Source of the DNA: Arachidicoccus sp. BS20
GTDB taxonomy: Bacteria > Bacteroidota > Bacteroidia > Chitinophagales > Chitinophagaceae
Length of the DNA stretch: 64,000 bases
Assembly (NCBI RefSeq): GCF_001659705.1
Contig: NZ_CP015971.1
Span: 2,235,029-2,299,028, forward strand
Direction of reading: 5' to 3'
Positions 34,764-43,440 of the stretch are shown piece after piece. Made by a program: the position numbers and the translations under genes. Below the pieces are notes generated by a model, which saw only the letters and a list, made by a program, of their open reading frames with translations, was not told the DNA's origin and ran no database searches. Position 1 is the first letter of the stretch. Each line of letters opens with the position of its first letter.

Positions 34764-36995
34764 CTATGGTCTGCTTTTAATATCTGCTCCATACGTTTTG
34801 GAAGGCGTATTGCCCATTTCAAAAGTCAGTACGCCGCCTTTTATAATGTCTTTGTGGTCTATATACATATACGGATAGTCTTTGCCGTTCCACAATACCT
34901 TTTGGATATACTTGTTTTCCGGGCTGTTATTCTTTACAATCACGGTAAATGATTTATTATTCTCCAATCGTATTTTAATGCGGTCAGCCAAAGGCGAACC
35001 AAATACATACCGTCCCGAAGTAGGGTCAACAGGATACATTCCCATTGCAGTAAACGCGTACCATGCGCTCATTTGCCCTACATCTTCATTGCCGCACAAT
35101 CCGTCTGCTTTGTCGGTATAAAAACTATCGACAGACATACGAATCAAATCCGCCGCTTTATCAGGCCGACCAACATAATTGTACAGATAAATAATATGGT
35201 GGCTTGGTTCATTACCTTGCGCATATTGACCTATCATGCCTGAAATATCGGGCGGTGCGCCGTCTCCCAATTGGGAAGACATATGAAAGAATGTATCCAG
35301 CCTCTCTTCAAATATTTTATCGCCGCCAAGTAAAGCAACAAGCCCATGTACATCCTGCGGTACAGACCAAATGTATTGCCATGCGTCTCCTTCGGTATAA
35401 TCGTATTTAGGAGAAATAGGGTTGAACGGAGTACGGAAAGAACCATCCTCTTTTCTGCCGATAAAAAATCCGCGGGAAGCATCCCAATATTTCTTATACA
35501 GTTTGCTGCGTTTTTCAAAATAAGCCGCATCATCTTTCTTACCCATTGCGGCTGCCATACGTGCAATTCCCGCATCGGCAATGGCAAATTCCAGTGCCCA
35601 TGAAACAGATTGCCCAACGGAATCCATCGGGATAAATTGCAACTTTTGTACAAACTGCAATCCTGACGTTTGGCGCATCGCCGTTGAACGTACCGCTTCG
35701 TATGCAAGCGCTATTTTGTTTTTCGGAATCAGTCCTTTAAGATAGGCATCTGTAATCACGGGAATAGCCGGGTTACCCACCATACAATCTGTTTCACATC
35801 CCATCAGAGGCCACACGGGTAAACGTCCCTGCTGTTGATATATGGCGAGCATGGACGACACCATATCTTTTACTTTTTCCGGTTCTGCGATCGTCATAAA
35901 AGGCGCCCACGCCCGGTAAGAATCCCACAATGAGAGCGTGGTAACGTTGTTGAAATCTGCATTTTTATATACTTTTTTATCAGTCCCTCTGTAATCATGA
36001 TTGACGTCGTTAAAAAGAGAGGGCGCAATAAACATATGGTACATAGCCGTATAGAAAATGGTCTTTTCTTTTTTAGGACCTTCGAAATCGACTCTGGATA
36101 ATGCTTTATTCCATTTTTCGTCGGCAAGTTTTCTATAATGTCCAAAATTCCATCCCGGCATTTCCGTGGACATATTAAGTAATGCATTCTCCTCACTTAC
36201 CGGGGAAATAGCAACCTTTACTTCAATATCCGGATGCTTTGCCGCATCAAAATAAAGCGCTGCTTTTACAGCTTTCCCTTCTGCATTATTTCCCTGAACA
36301 GCCTTGTCTGCATCGTACAATGCAATATTTGTAACAGGTTCGGATAATTTTATTGCAAAGAAGATTCGCTTATCATTCGCCCAGCCGGATGCATAACGAT
36401 ACCCCACAAAAGTAGAATCATTTATTTTTTTGAATTCCGTCTTGTGTGGATTGTCGTATTGATGGAATCCCAAATCGAGGAATATATGCGCACTGTCTGT
36501 ACGGTCATAATGATATTTGTGCAGCCCTACACGCTCCGAGGCTGTTAGTTCCGCCTTGACCTTGTATTTATCAAGATATACCTGATAATATCCCGGACGG
36601 ACTTCCTCAGATGCATGGGAAAAAGAAGAACCGTAACCGCTTTCCGGTTTGTTTTCTTCCATAGGATTAAGTTGTGTCTCTCCGTCGGCAGGAACGATAA
36701 GAACATCATTCAAATCCCCACAACCCGTACCGCTGAGGTGCGTATGCGAAAAACCGAGTATCTCTGTGCCTGCATAGTTATAGCCGGAACACCAGTCCCA
36801 ACCTTTATCAATCTGTGTTGGACCCAATTGGACAGCACCAAAAGGAACATCCGCACCAATGAATACGTGCCCGTGACCCGCTGAACCGATGACGGGTTTA
36901 ACAAATGCTGTTTTACTTTTTATAACTTGTGCGCTTAGGCAGCCTGCCAGTAAAATGCCTGCGCCGCTTAGAACTGTTTTAATCCGATAATTCAT
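34764..36995 (-). CDS. GH92 alpha-mannosidase lipoprotein (PUL 3)
   Basis: A 743-residue enzyme with lipobox LLAGC (Cys19), so probably outer-membrane or periplasmic-face anchored. GH92 marks are SAGHGHVFIGADVPFGAVQLGP near the N-terminus (cited in part), WDSYRAWAPFMTIAEPEKV, QGNEPSHHIIYLYNYVG with the catalytic acid Glu, and GLCGNEDVGQMSAWYAF with the catalytic-base region. GH92 enzymes are calcium-dependent, inverting exo-alpha-mannosidases acting on N-glycan or yeast-mannan type mannose; the linkage cannot be told here. It lies 269 bp downstream of the GH2 gene in the same direction. Confidence 0.93.
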   Translation of the reverse strand: MNYRIKTVLSGAGILLAGCLSAQVIKSKTAFVKPVIGSAGHGHVFIGADVPFGAVQLGPTQIDKGWDWCSGYNYAGTEILGFSHTHLSGTGCGDLNDVLIVPADGETQLNPMEENKPESGYGSSFSHASEEVRPGYYQVYLDKYKVKAELTASERVGLHKYHYDRTDSAHIFLDLGFHQYDNPHKTEFKKINDSTFVGYRYASGWANDKRIFFAIKLSEPVTNIALYDADKAVQGNNAEGKAVKAALYFDAAKHPDIEVKVAISPVSEENALLNMSTEMPGWNFGHYRKLADEKWNKALSRVDFEGPKKEKTIFYTAMYHMFIAPSLFNDVNHDYRGTDKKVYKNADFNNVTTLSLWDSYRAWAPFMTIAEPEKVKDMVSSMLAIYQQQGRLPVWPLMGCETDCMVGNPAIPVITDAYLKGLIPKNKIALAYEAVRSTAMRQTSGLQFVQKLQFIPMDSVGQSVSWALEFAIADAGIARMAAAMGKKDDAAYFEKRSKLYKKYWDASRGFFIGRKEDGSFRTPFNPISPKYDYTEGDAWQYIWSVPQDVHGLVALLGGDKIFEERLDTFFHMSSQLGDGAPPDISGMIGQYAQGNEPSHHIIYLYNYVGRPDKAADLIRMSVDSFYTDKADGLCGNEDVGQMSAWYAFTAMGMYPVDPTSGRYVFGSPLADRIKIRLENNKSFTVIVKNNSPENKYIQKVLWNGKDYPYMYIDHKDIIKGGVLTFEMGNTPSKTYGADIKSRP

Positions 36996-37134
36996 AAATA
37001 AAATTTGGTATCTTGGAAATTTTTTTAAAAATAATGAATGGGGCGGGATTGAAAAAACAACAGATTGTTAATGAGAAAAAGAGAAGTAGGGTTATTTAAA
37101 TTGCAAAGAGCTATTAATATTCGCCTCCCAATTT

Positions 37135-37221
37135 TTATTTAATCTGCCACGCGTATATAAGTTTTACTGAAATAAATAAACATATTGCTAAAGCCAAACC
37201 ATTAATTGAAATTTTATACAT
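37135..37221 (-). CDS. Possible 28-residue hydrophobic peptide or signal-peptide remnant
   Basis: A short frame in the 269-bp gap between the GH2 and GH92 genes. MYKISINGLALAICLFISVK continues to a stop after 28 residues. It is either a single-helix membrane peptide or the leftover N-terminus of a deleted secreted protein. Nothing else was seen in 36996-37264. Confidence 0.2.
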   Translation of the reverse strand: MYKISINGLALAICLFISVKLIYAWQIK

Positions 37222-37264
37222 AAATCTTTTTGTTTTTATAATAAATGCCTGCGCTTTTAAATGT

Positions 37265-39070
37265 TTAATTATTCAACAGTTTACTTGAGCCGATAACAGC
37301 TTCATTTATCTCTTTCACTTTCCGGAAATCCATTTTTTCCACAGCTCTGTCGTAAGTAAGAATACCGTTTATTTCATGCTCAACATCGGTCGTCTGTGTA
37401 TAAATGGCAGCGCTCAAACCATTATACTTAACTAATTGTTCCAACTGATTCAGCAATAAAATATACCGGTTGGTAAGGTCTTCTTTTGTTGCCATCATAT
37501 CATACGCATTATTGGGAACAGGGTACAAATGCCCGCGGACAAACAAGCCAACGCCGCCAAACTCCCCAAGCGAAGCCGCACGTTTACCATCCGGCTCCGA
37601 TGCGCCATAAGGACCGACATAAATATGCGTGTCCACAAAATCACCATTGCCCGGGTCTCCATATGCTTTTTGATAAGAAGGGTTATTATTAAAACCTGTG
37701 TTGCCATTTACCAGCCTTGACGGGTCGTAACGTTTTGTCCAATCTGTAATTTCCTTCACATCAAAAGCACCCCAGTTTTCGTTGAACGGAATCCATGTTA
37801 CGATAGACGGCGCGTTGTAATGTTCATCAATTATTTCTTTCCATTCGTGACGGAAACGCGAACGTGTAACAGCCGTGTCTTCATCCTGGAACCAGATGGC
37901 AGGCATATCCTGCCAAACCATGATGCCTAATTTATCGCACCAGTAATACCAGCGCTGCGGCTCGGTTTTCATGTGTTTACGAATGAGATTAAAACCTGCT
38001 TTCTTACTTTCTTCAATATCAAATTTTAAAGCCTCATCGGTAGGCGCGGTATAAATTCCGTCCGGCCAATAGCCTTGGTCGAGCAATCCTAATTGCAAAA
38101 CGAACTTTCCGTTTAACAACGGTCTTTTTACGCCGTTCACGGTTCCTAATGTAACTGAACGCATACCAAAATAGCTGCCGACTTCGTCCGTTGTTTTTCC
38201 TGACTTATCTTTTAACCGGATTTTTAAATCGTATAAAAAAGGATTTTCCGGCGACCAAAGAATCGGATCTTTTATATTGATTGAAAATTCATGGTTGGTT
38301 TTTCTGTCAGCCGAGGCAATTTCTTTACCGTGGGCAGAGGCAACAGCTACAACGGAAGCATCAATGTTCGTGATAACTTTTACCAAAAGTTTTTTGTTTG
38401 CAACATCAGGCGTTAAACGAATACTTTGGATATAATTTTCCGAAACAGGTTCTAACCATACGGTTTGCCAAATACCGGAAGTATAGGTATAATCGCCGCC
38501 ACGCGGACTGTTCTTACCCGATACGGAATGACCGTCATTTTTATCCTGCACGCCTACGGCAATCGTGTTATTCCCTTTTTGCAAATACTGTGTAATATCA
38601 AAACTGAAAGCATCATAACCACCAATATGCATACCCGCTTTTTTATTATTGATAAATACAACCGTTCGGTAATCCGAAGCGCCGAAATTTACCAGCACAT
38701 GCCTGCCCTCGTAGGAAGATGGCAAGGTAAACGTGCGCCTGTACCACATGTTTATTTCGAGGTTTCTTTGAATGCCTGACAAATAAGATTCGGGCGGATA
38801 TGGAACTGTGATGGTTTCCGGCTTATCAAATATGGGAACGGCTGTTGCCTTTGTTGCATCGGGCGCATTTTTTCCACCGATGTATTCCCATTTACCGTTC
38901 AGGTTCATCCAATCATTACGTTCCAGTTGCGGACGCGGATATTCAGGGAAAGGAACAACGGCTTCTTTAGCCGCATCGGTAAACGGCGTTTTCATGATTA
39001 CTTTGGGCTGTGCAAACGAATGTAAAACACATCCGATGCCTATAGCAAAAAATGATATAAAAGGTCTCAT
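37265..39070 (-). CDS. GH2 family beta-glycosidase, short form (PUL 3)
   Basis: A 601-residue exported GH2 enzyme with signal peptide MRPFISFFAIGIGCVLHSFA. It contains the jelly-roll sugar-binding domain (NDWMNLNGKWEYIGGKNAP), the immunoglobulin-like domain, and the TIM barrel with acid/base Glu in WIPFNENWGAFD and nucleophile Glu in ASLGEFGGVG. It lacks the extra C-terminal domains of long beta-galactosidases. Exact specificity (galactosidase, mannosidase or glucuronidase) is not readable. It is separated from the upstream BSP gene by a terminator hairpin, so it may form a unit with the GH92 gene. Confidence 0.9.
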   Translation of the reverse strand: MRPFISFFAIGIGCVLHSFAQPKVIMKTPFTDAAKEAVVPFPEYPRPQLERNDWMNLNGKWEYIGGKNAPDATKATAVPIFDKPETITVPYPPESYLSGIQRNLEINMWYRRTFTLPSSYEGRHVLVNFGASDYRTVVFINNKKAGMHIGGYDAFSFDITQYLQKGNNTIAVGVQDKNDGHSVSGKNSPRGGDYTYTSGIWQTVWLEPVSENYIQSIRLTPDVANKKLLVKVITNIDASVVAVASAHGKEIASADRKTNHEFSINIKDPILWSPENPFLYDLKIRLKDKSGKTTDEVGSYFGMRSVTLGTVNGVKRPLLNGKFVLQLGLLDQGYWPDGIYTAPTDEALKFDIEESKKAGFNLIRKHMKTEPQRWYYWCDKLGIMVWQDMPAIWFQDEDTAVTRSRFRHEWKEIIDEHYNAPSIVTWIPFNENWGAFDVKEITDWTKRYDPSRLVNGNTGFNNNPSYQKAYGDPGNGDFVDTHIYVGPYGASEPDGKRAASLGEFGGVGLFVRGHLYPVPNNAYDMMATKEDLTNRYILLLNQLEQLVKYNGLSAAIYTQTTDVEHEINGILTYDRAVEKMDFRKVKEINEAVIGSSKLLNN

Positions 39071-39153
39071 TGTTTAAAATTTTTCTTTAATCAATGGAAG
39101 ATAAAAATGGGCTGCACCATGGTTCGTGAGTTACAGATAAAGAACGAAGACAA

Positions 39154-39179
39154 TTAACCACAGAATTACCTGTGGTTAA
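39154..39179 (-). terminator. Terminator hairpin after the PUL 3 SusCD operon
   Basis: TTAACCACAG (39154-39163) and CTGTGGTTAA (39170-39179) form a perfect 10-bp stem with a 6-nt loop, about 30 bp after the BSP-protein stop codon. On the minus strand it is followed by TTGTC, a weak tail. It marks the likely end of the susC-susD-DUF1735-BSP transcript. Confidence 0.6.
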
Positions 39180-39210
39180 AAATACATATAATCTTCAACC
39201 GGTACCTGAA

Positions 39211-40422
39211 TTATTGCTGAAGTATCCTCCATTCGCTTAATTGGAAATCGCCGCTTCCCGCTGTGCTGTTAATGACCAGCATGTAATATTGATAACTTTC
39301 CTGGTTAGTAAAAGTATATTTATTAGTAGTATTTCTTCCTGCAAAGCTTTCATTAGGACGACCGTCAAGCAGCGTCCAGTTAGCACTGTCTTTAGAAGCC
39401 AATATCAACCAGTTACTTGGGTCTCTGTCGGGATTATCATTACCTGACGTCATTACATACGCATTGGCAACAGCAGGTGTTTTTAGTTTCAATCGTATGG
39501 ACAAACCCGGCTGAAACCCGTAAAGCAGGAATTTAGATTTTATATCATTATCATTAAGCTCAAAGGAACTTTCGGGACTTCCATAACCATCCGGGTTTTC
39601 CTGGGTAACGGAAATCTGACTGCCTACAGTTAAATCAGTCGCATCCCCGATAGGCGTTTTTTCTTCCGTAAGCGCAGGGTTCTTACCGTAATCAGCCCAC
39701 AATTCCTCCAGTGTTTCGCCCGTAGCGGTAAGCCACACACTCGGCGCATAGATGGAGTGGTACATAGCGTTGTTTAAAATATCAACGATTTGCTTATTCT
39801 TGTTTTGTTCCAGCCACAGAAGAAAATGTGCCGCCTCGCCGTAGCCGGCTGTATAATCCTTAGTGAGTGAATAAGGCTGCACTGTCCAGCCTATATCGGC
39901 GTTGTGTACACCGTAAGTATAACGGGCATAGTCTGCAATACCCTCGGTAAGCCATCCGGGACCATCTCCTGAATATGCTTGTACAATATGCATTACTTCG
40001 TGCGTTACTACATCTACATCATTGGGATTATTTCGACAATATTCCGGATTAAATGTTACTTTACCATTTGCCGTACCTGCAATGTCGTGATATGCAGTAT
40101 CTACACTGAAGGTTACCTTTTTTATCGTACCCGGATTAAATCTTGCAGCCTCTTCCGGATAAACGATAAAAAATACATTTACATACTTTGTGCGCATTGA
40201 TGTGTCAAAATCAGGGTCATTATTAAGGAAGATTAATGTATCGCCGCCTTGTATGTATGTGTGGATGCCGGTTACAGAAGTTGTATCAATAGGCGGTGTA
40301 TCGGCAACCGTGCTATCTTTCTTATTACCGCCGCTGTTATCAACTACGGCAACGCTTTTTTTACAGGACATAATAATAAATGCCGTAAAAAAAATAATAT
40401 TTAAAATTCTACAATTTTTCAT
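39211..40422 (-). CDS. BSP-family metallopeptidase-like lipoprotein with discoidin-like C-terminus
   Basis: A 403-residue lipoprotein (lipobox IMSC, Cys20). Residues about 75-240 match the basic secretory protein family, with zinc-binding HEVMH at 141-145 and the downstream GWLTEGIADYARY block. The C-terminal 140 residues form an F5/8-type (discoidin) sandwich. That module is clearly related to the C-terminus of the DUF1735 protein encoded just upstream: both have TSGND(N/S)PDRDP and end in (Q/M)SEWR(I/L)LQ. It could be a surface protease or a glycoprotein-binding factor. Start 40422 is chosen because an in-frame ATG at 40470 would precede the signal peptide with a basic stretch. Confidence 0.85.
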   Translation of the reverse strand: MKNCRILNIIFFTAFIIMSCKKSVAVVDNSGGNKKDSTVADTPPIDTTSVTGIHTYIQGGDTLIFLNNDPDFDTSMRTKYVNVFFIVYPEEAARFNPGTIKKVTFSVDTAYHDIAGTANGKVTFNPEYCRNNPNDVDVVTHEVMHIVQAYSGDGPGWLTEGIADYARYTYGVHNADIGWTVQPYSLTKDYTAGYGEAAHFLLWLEQNKNKQIVDILNNAMYHSIYAPSVWLTATGETLEELWADYGKNPALTEEKTPIGDATDLTVGSQISVTQENPDGYGSPESSFELNDNDIKSKFLLYGFQPGLSIRLKLKTPAVANAYVMTSGNDNPDRDPSNWLILASKDSANWTLLDGRPNESFAGRNTTNKYTFTNQESYQYYMLVINSTAGSGDFQLSEWRILQQ

Positions 40423-40533
40423 CCGTTTACTTTTTGTTTTTTTACTATTAAATAAAATGAGCGGTAACATTATCGCATTGCTTGTACGGCTTCATTTATA
40501 AAGTAATTACCGTTTTTTATAATAAATTAAGCA

Positions 40534-41520
40534 CTAATAATATTGCAGCAGCCTCCATTCCGACATTTGGAATAACCCTGAATCGCCGCCTTCCGTAGAA
40601 GTTACATACAGCCGATAAAATAAATAAGTATTACCGTCAGGATGGTTCAGCGGGAACGAAACCGTTTGCTGCCTGTCTGAAAAAGTATATCCGTTGCGAA
40701 CATCCAGCGTAACCCAATGACCGGCATCATCAGACCCCTGCAACTCCCAGTTCATTGGGTCTCTGTCCGGCGAATCGTTACCGGATGTAAGCGTATATTC
40801 ATCTACTTTAACAGGAGATGACATGGCAAGCATCATCCAGAAATCAGGATTGAAATTGAAGGATAAAAATTTTGTCGTAATATCATTATCAACCAGTTTT
40901 GAAGAACCTTCGGTGGCATCCGGACCATCATCATTTTCATTGCTGACAAACAACTGCCCCATGGAAGTAACGTCGCGCGTGCGAACATATAGGGTATCTA
41001 TTGAAAAATAAGTAATCTGCATAGATGAATCTATTGTACCCTCACTTACACTTTTTATTTTTACCGGCAGACAATAGTCAAGGCTTCCGTTCAACTTCTT
41101 GGTATCAATAGTAAACGACAGGGGGTCGGTATCTGACTGCCCTTTTTTAATAGTTGAAGTAAGACCGGAAACTGTATAGGCATCCGGCGGCAACGGCACA
41201 AAATCATAATCGAGATAAGAATGATCTGCATTATACTTGCTTATGAGGTCTGTATCTATTTCAAAAGTTACATTAATATCGCTGGATGCGGTTTGAAAGC
41301 CGCTTAGCGATGCGCCGAAGGTTACTGTTTTGCTTGTATCAACTTTATAAATTGTCAATACTGATTTTTCAGGAGTTGCCTGAGACATATAAATAATACC
41401 TTCGCGGGGAGATGTAAGTGAATCCCATTTTACACATCCTGTAAAAGATATTCCGGTAATGAGCGCCAGGCATACGGAAGTTATTTTTGTAAGCTTACTT
41501 CCTTTAAAAAAATGTTGCAT
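40534..41520 (-). CDS. DUF1735 surface lipoprotein with discoidin-like C-terminal domain (SusE/F-position protein)
   Basis: A 328-residue lipoprotein (lipobox FTGC, Cys29). The first half is a BT_3987-type DUF1735 domain (SQATPEKSVLTIYKVDTSKT, VTFEIDTDLISKYN). The second half is an F5/8-type carbohydrate-binding module ending SEWRLLQYY. Proteins of this kind, encoded after SusD, are surface glycan-binding partners and replace SusE/F in many PULs. The gene begins 27 bp after the susD stop. Confidence 0.88.
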   Translation of the reverse strand: MQHFFKGSKLTKITSVCLALITGISFTGCVKWDSLTSPREGIIYMSQATPEKSVLTIYKVDTSKTVTFGASLSGFQTASSDINVTFEIDTDLISKYNADHSYLDYDFVPLPPDAYTVSGLTSTIKKGQSDTDPLSFTIDTKKLNGSLDYCLPVKIKSVSEGTIDSSMQITYFSIDTLYVRTRDVTSMGQLFVSNENDDGPDATEGSSKLVDNDITTKFLSFNFNPDFWMMLAMSSPVKVDEYTLTSGNDSPDRDPMNWELQGSDDAGHWVTLDVRNGYTFSDRQQTVSFPLNHPDGNTYLFYRLYVTSTEGGDSGLFQMSEWRLLQYY

Positions 41521-41547
41521 GATGAATATTTTAATTTGAATATTTTT

Positions 41548-43398
41548 TTACCATCCGGGGTTTTGCACCAGCTTGGAATCTTTTCTTATTTCCGAACTTG
41601 GAATCGCCCATAAATAGCACCTTTGCCCGAAAGAAACATTCTTGACCAATGTTTTGTTATAAAAATCATCTCCATTCCCGTTTACATTCATACCATACAC
41701 AGGCTGGTTCAGGTCTGTAGCAGCGGTCAGCCATCTGCGTTGGTCAAAGTATCTTACTTCTTCAAATGCCAATTCTACCTGGCGTTCATGCCTTATAGCA
41801 TCTCTCACAGCGCTTTGTCCTACCGGTGCGGTTATCATGTCGCTACCGCTGCCATATTGCGGAATACCCGCTCTTGCCCTGATAAGATTGACATATTTAA
41901 GGATGTCCGGATTGCCGGGGTCATATTCATTTAGTGCTTCGGCGTAGTCTAAATATATCTCTGCAAGGCGCAGATAACACCAACCTCTGTTAGCGTCGCC
42001 CTTAGTTATATTCTTGCGCACCAGATATCCTGTAGATGAATAATTATGCTCGCTTTGCCCTTTACCTGAATTACCGCTGTATTCCATATTAACCACTACT
42101 TCATCTTCACTCACTCCCTGATTTAACCAATAACTGTTATTATAAGTAACACCCACATAGAACCTGGGTTCACGATTGACCCATTGATTAAATGTATTAC
42201 GTTCCTTTATGTCGAAAGGACTTTTAAACATAGAGAAGCCTGATGGAAGATAGCCGGATTTACTGTTCGTTATCGGTAGTCCGTTTCTCATAGAATAAGC
42301 ATCTACCATTGATTGATTTACTGCCAGATAACCACCACCTTTGGTTACACTGGAACCATATCCAACCAGCATGGGTGTAGCATGATTCAGATACGTACCT
42401 ACAAAACTGCTGTATGACCTGCCGAAAATCCACTCTTTATTCCAATCGGTGGAGATTACATCCCTGCAAGACTTATAAGCTGTCATAAAAGCACTTGTAT
42501 CTTGCTCTGTAAATAAGTCATAAGTATTGGGTACAAAATCCACGATAAATTCTTTGGCAGCATCAGCTGCCTGTTTCCATTTATTTTTGTCGTAAGTCTG
42601 CGGAAACAGTTTAGTACCGTCAAGATTGGACACAGAGGTATATGCAGGATTCCCATTAAACAAAGGGCTTGCTGCCAACATCAATGTTTGCTCTTTATAT
42701 GCCTTACAAATCCCCGTGGTAATTCTTCCATACTCATCATCCAGCGGCTGTGTCACATCCTGGACAGAAGCTATCGATTGTAACTCTCCGTATGCACTGT
42801 CCAATTGTGTAACAATGTAGTTTACGCAACTGTCGAACGGTGTTCTTTGTAAAGCCAATTCACTGTTTGTAGCATTCACAGATAATGGTTCAGGAATAAT
42901 AATAACAGGACCATACAACCGTATCAACCAGAAGTAATAAATAGCCCGCAGTGCACGAGCCTCTGCCTTAAACCGCGTTTTCAGATACTTGTTAACCTCA
43001 TTAGGATTGGCACCATCGATTCGGTTAATAAAATCGGTCGCGTTCCTGATACATTTATACCATTCCGGCCATAGGAACTCAAATCCTATATAAGAAGCAG
43101 AGAGTGTATTAAAATTAAAATTGTTTGATGCAAAACCATTTTGAGCAAACCAATTTGCCTCGTCAGAGATAACATTATAGTATCCGTCTTCTCCATACCA
43201 ATTATTTCCATCATTTTCATACGGATTGGGAATGTTCGCATAGACTTGTGCCAAATAGCTCTTGGTATTTTCAAGACTTGAGAACAGAGAATCAACCGAT
43301 AAGTTCGTTTCCGGAACCTGATTCAAAAACTTTTTACAGGAAGATAACAGAAACACAATTGAAAAAAAGGTTGCTAACCCATATATTTTATATTTCAT
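41548..43398 (-). CDS. SusD/RagB-family outer-membrane glycan-binding lipoprotein (PUL 3)
   Basis: A 616-residue SusD with lipobox LSSC (Cys21). Typical blocks are KAEARALRAIYYFWLIRLYG, RLAEIYLDYAEALNEYDPG, RHERQVELAFEEVRYFDQRR and the terminal KLVQNPGW. It follows susC by 42 bp and should cap that receptor. The SusD of this locus is longer than the other two in the window, mainly in the middle, where ligand loops lie in the family. Confidence 0.95.
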   Translation of the reverse strand: MKYKIYGLATFFSIVFLLSSCKKFLNQVPETNLSVDSLFSSLENTKSYLAQVYANIPNPYENDGNNWYGEDGYYNVISDEANWFAQNGFASNNFNFNTLSASYIGFEFLWPEWYKCIRNATDFINRIDGANPNEVNKYLKTRFKAEARALRAIYYFWLIRLYGPVIIIPEPLSVNATNSELALQRTPFDSCVNYIVTQLDSAYGELQSIASVQDVTQPLDDEYGRITTGICKAYKEQTLMLAASPLFNGNPAYTSVSNLDGTKLFPQTYDKNKWKQAADAAKEFIVDFVPNTYDLFTEQDTSAFMTAYKSCRDVISTDWNKEWIFGRSYSSFVGTYLNHATPMLVGYGSSVTKGGGYLAVNQSMVDAYSMRNGLPITNSKSGYLPSGFSMFKSPFDIKERNTFNQWVNREPRFYVGVTYNNSYWLNQGVSEDEVVVNMEYSGNSGKGQSEHNYSSTGYLVRKNITKGDANRGWCYLRLAEIYLDYAEALNEYDPGNPDILKYVNLIRARAGIPQYGSGSDMITAPVGQSAVRDAIRHERQVELAFEEVRYFDQRRWLTAATDLNQPVYGMNVNGNGDDFYNKTLVKNVSFGQRCYLWAIPSSEIRKDSKLVQNPGW

Positions 43399-43440
43399 AA
43401 TTAAGAAATTTTAATAGTATTATTTCGAATAATTCATTTT

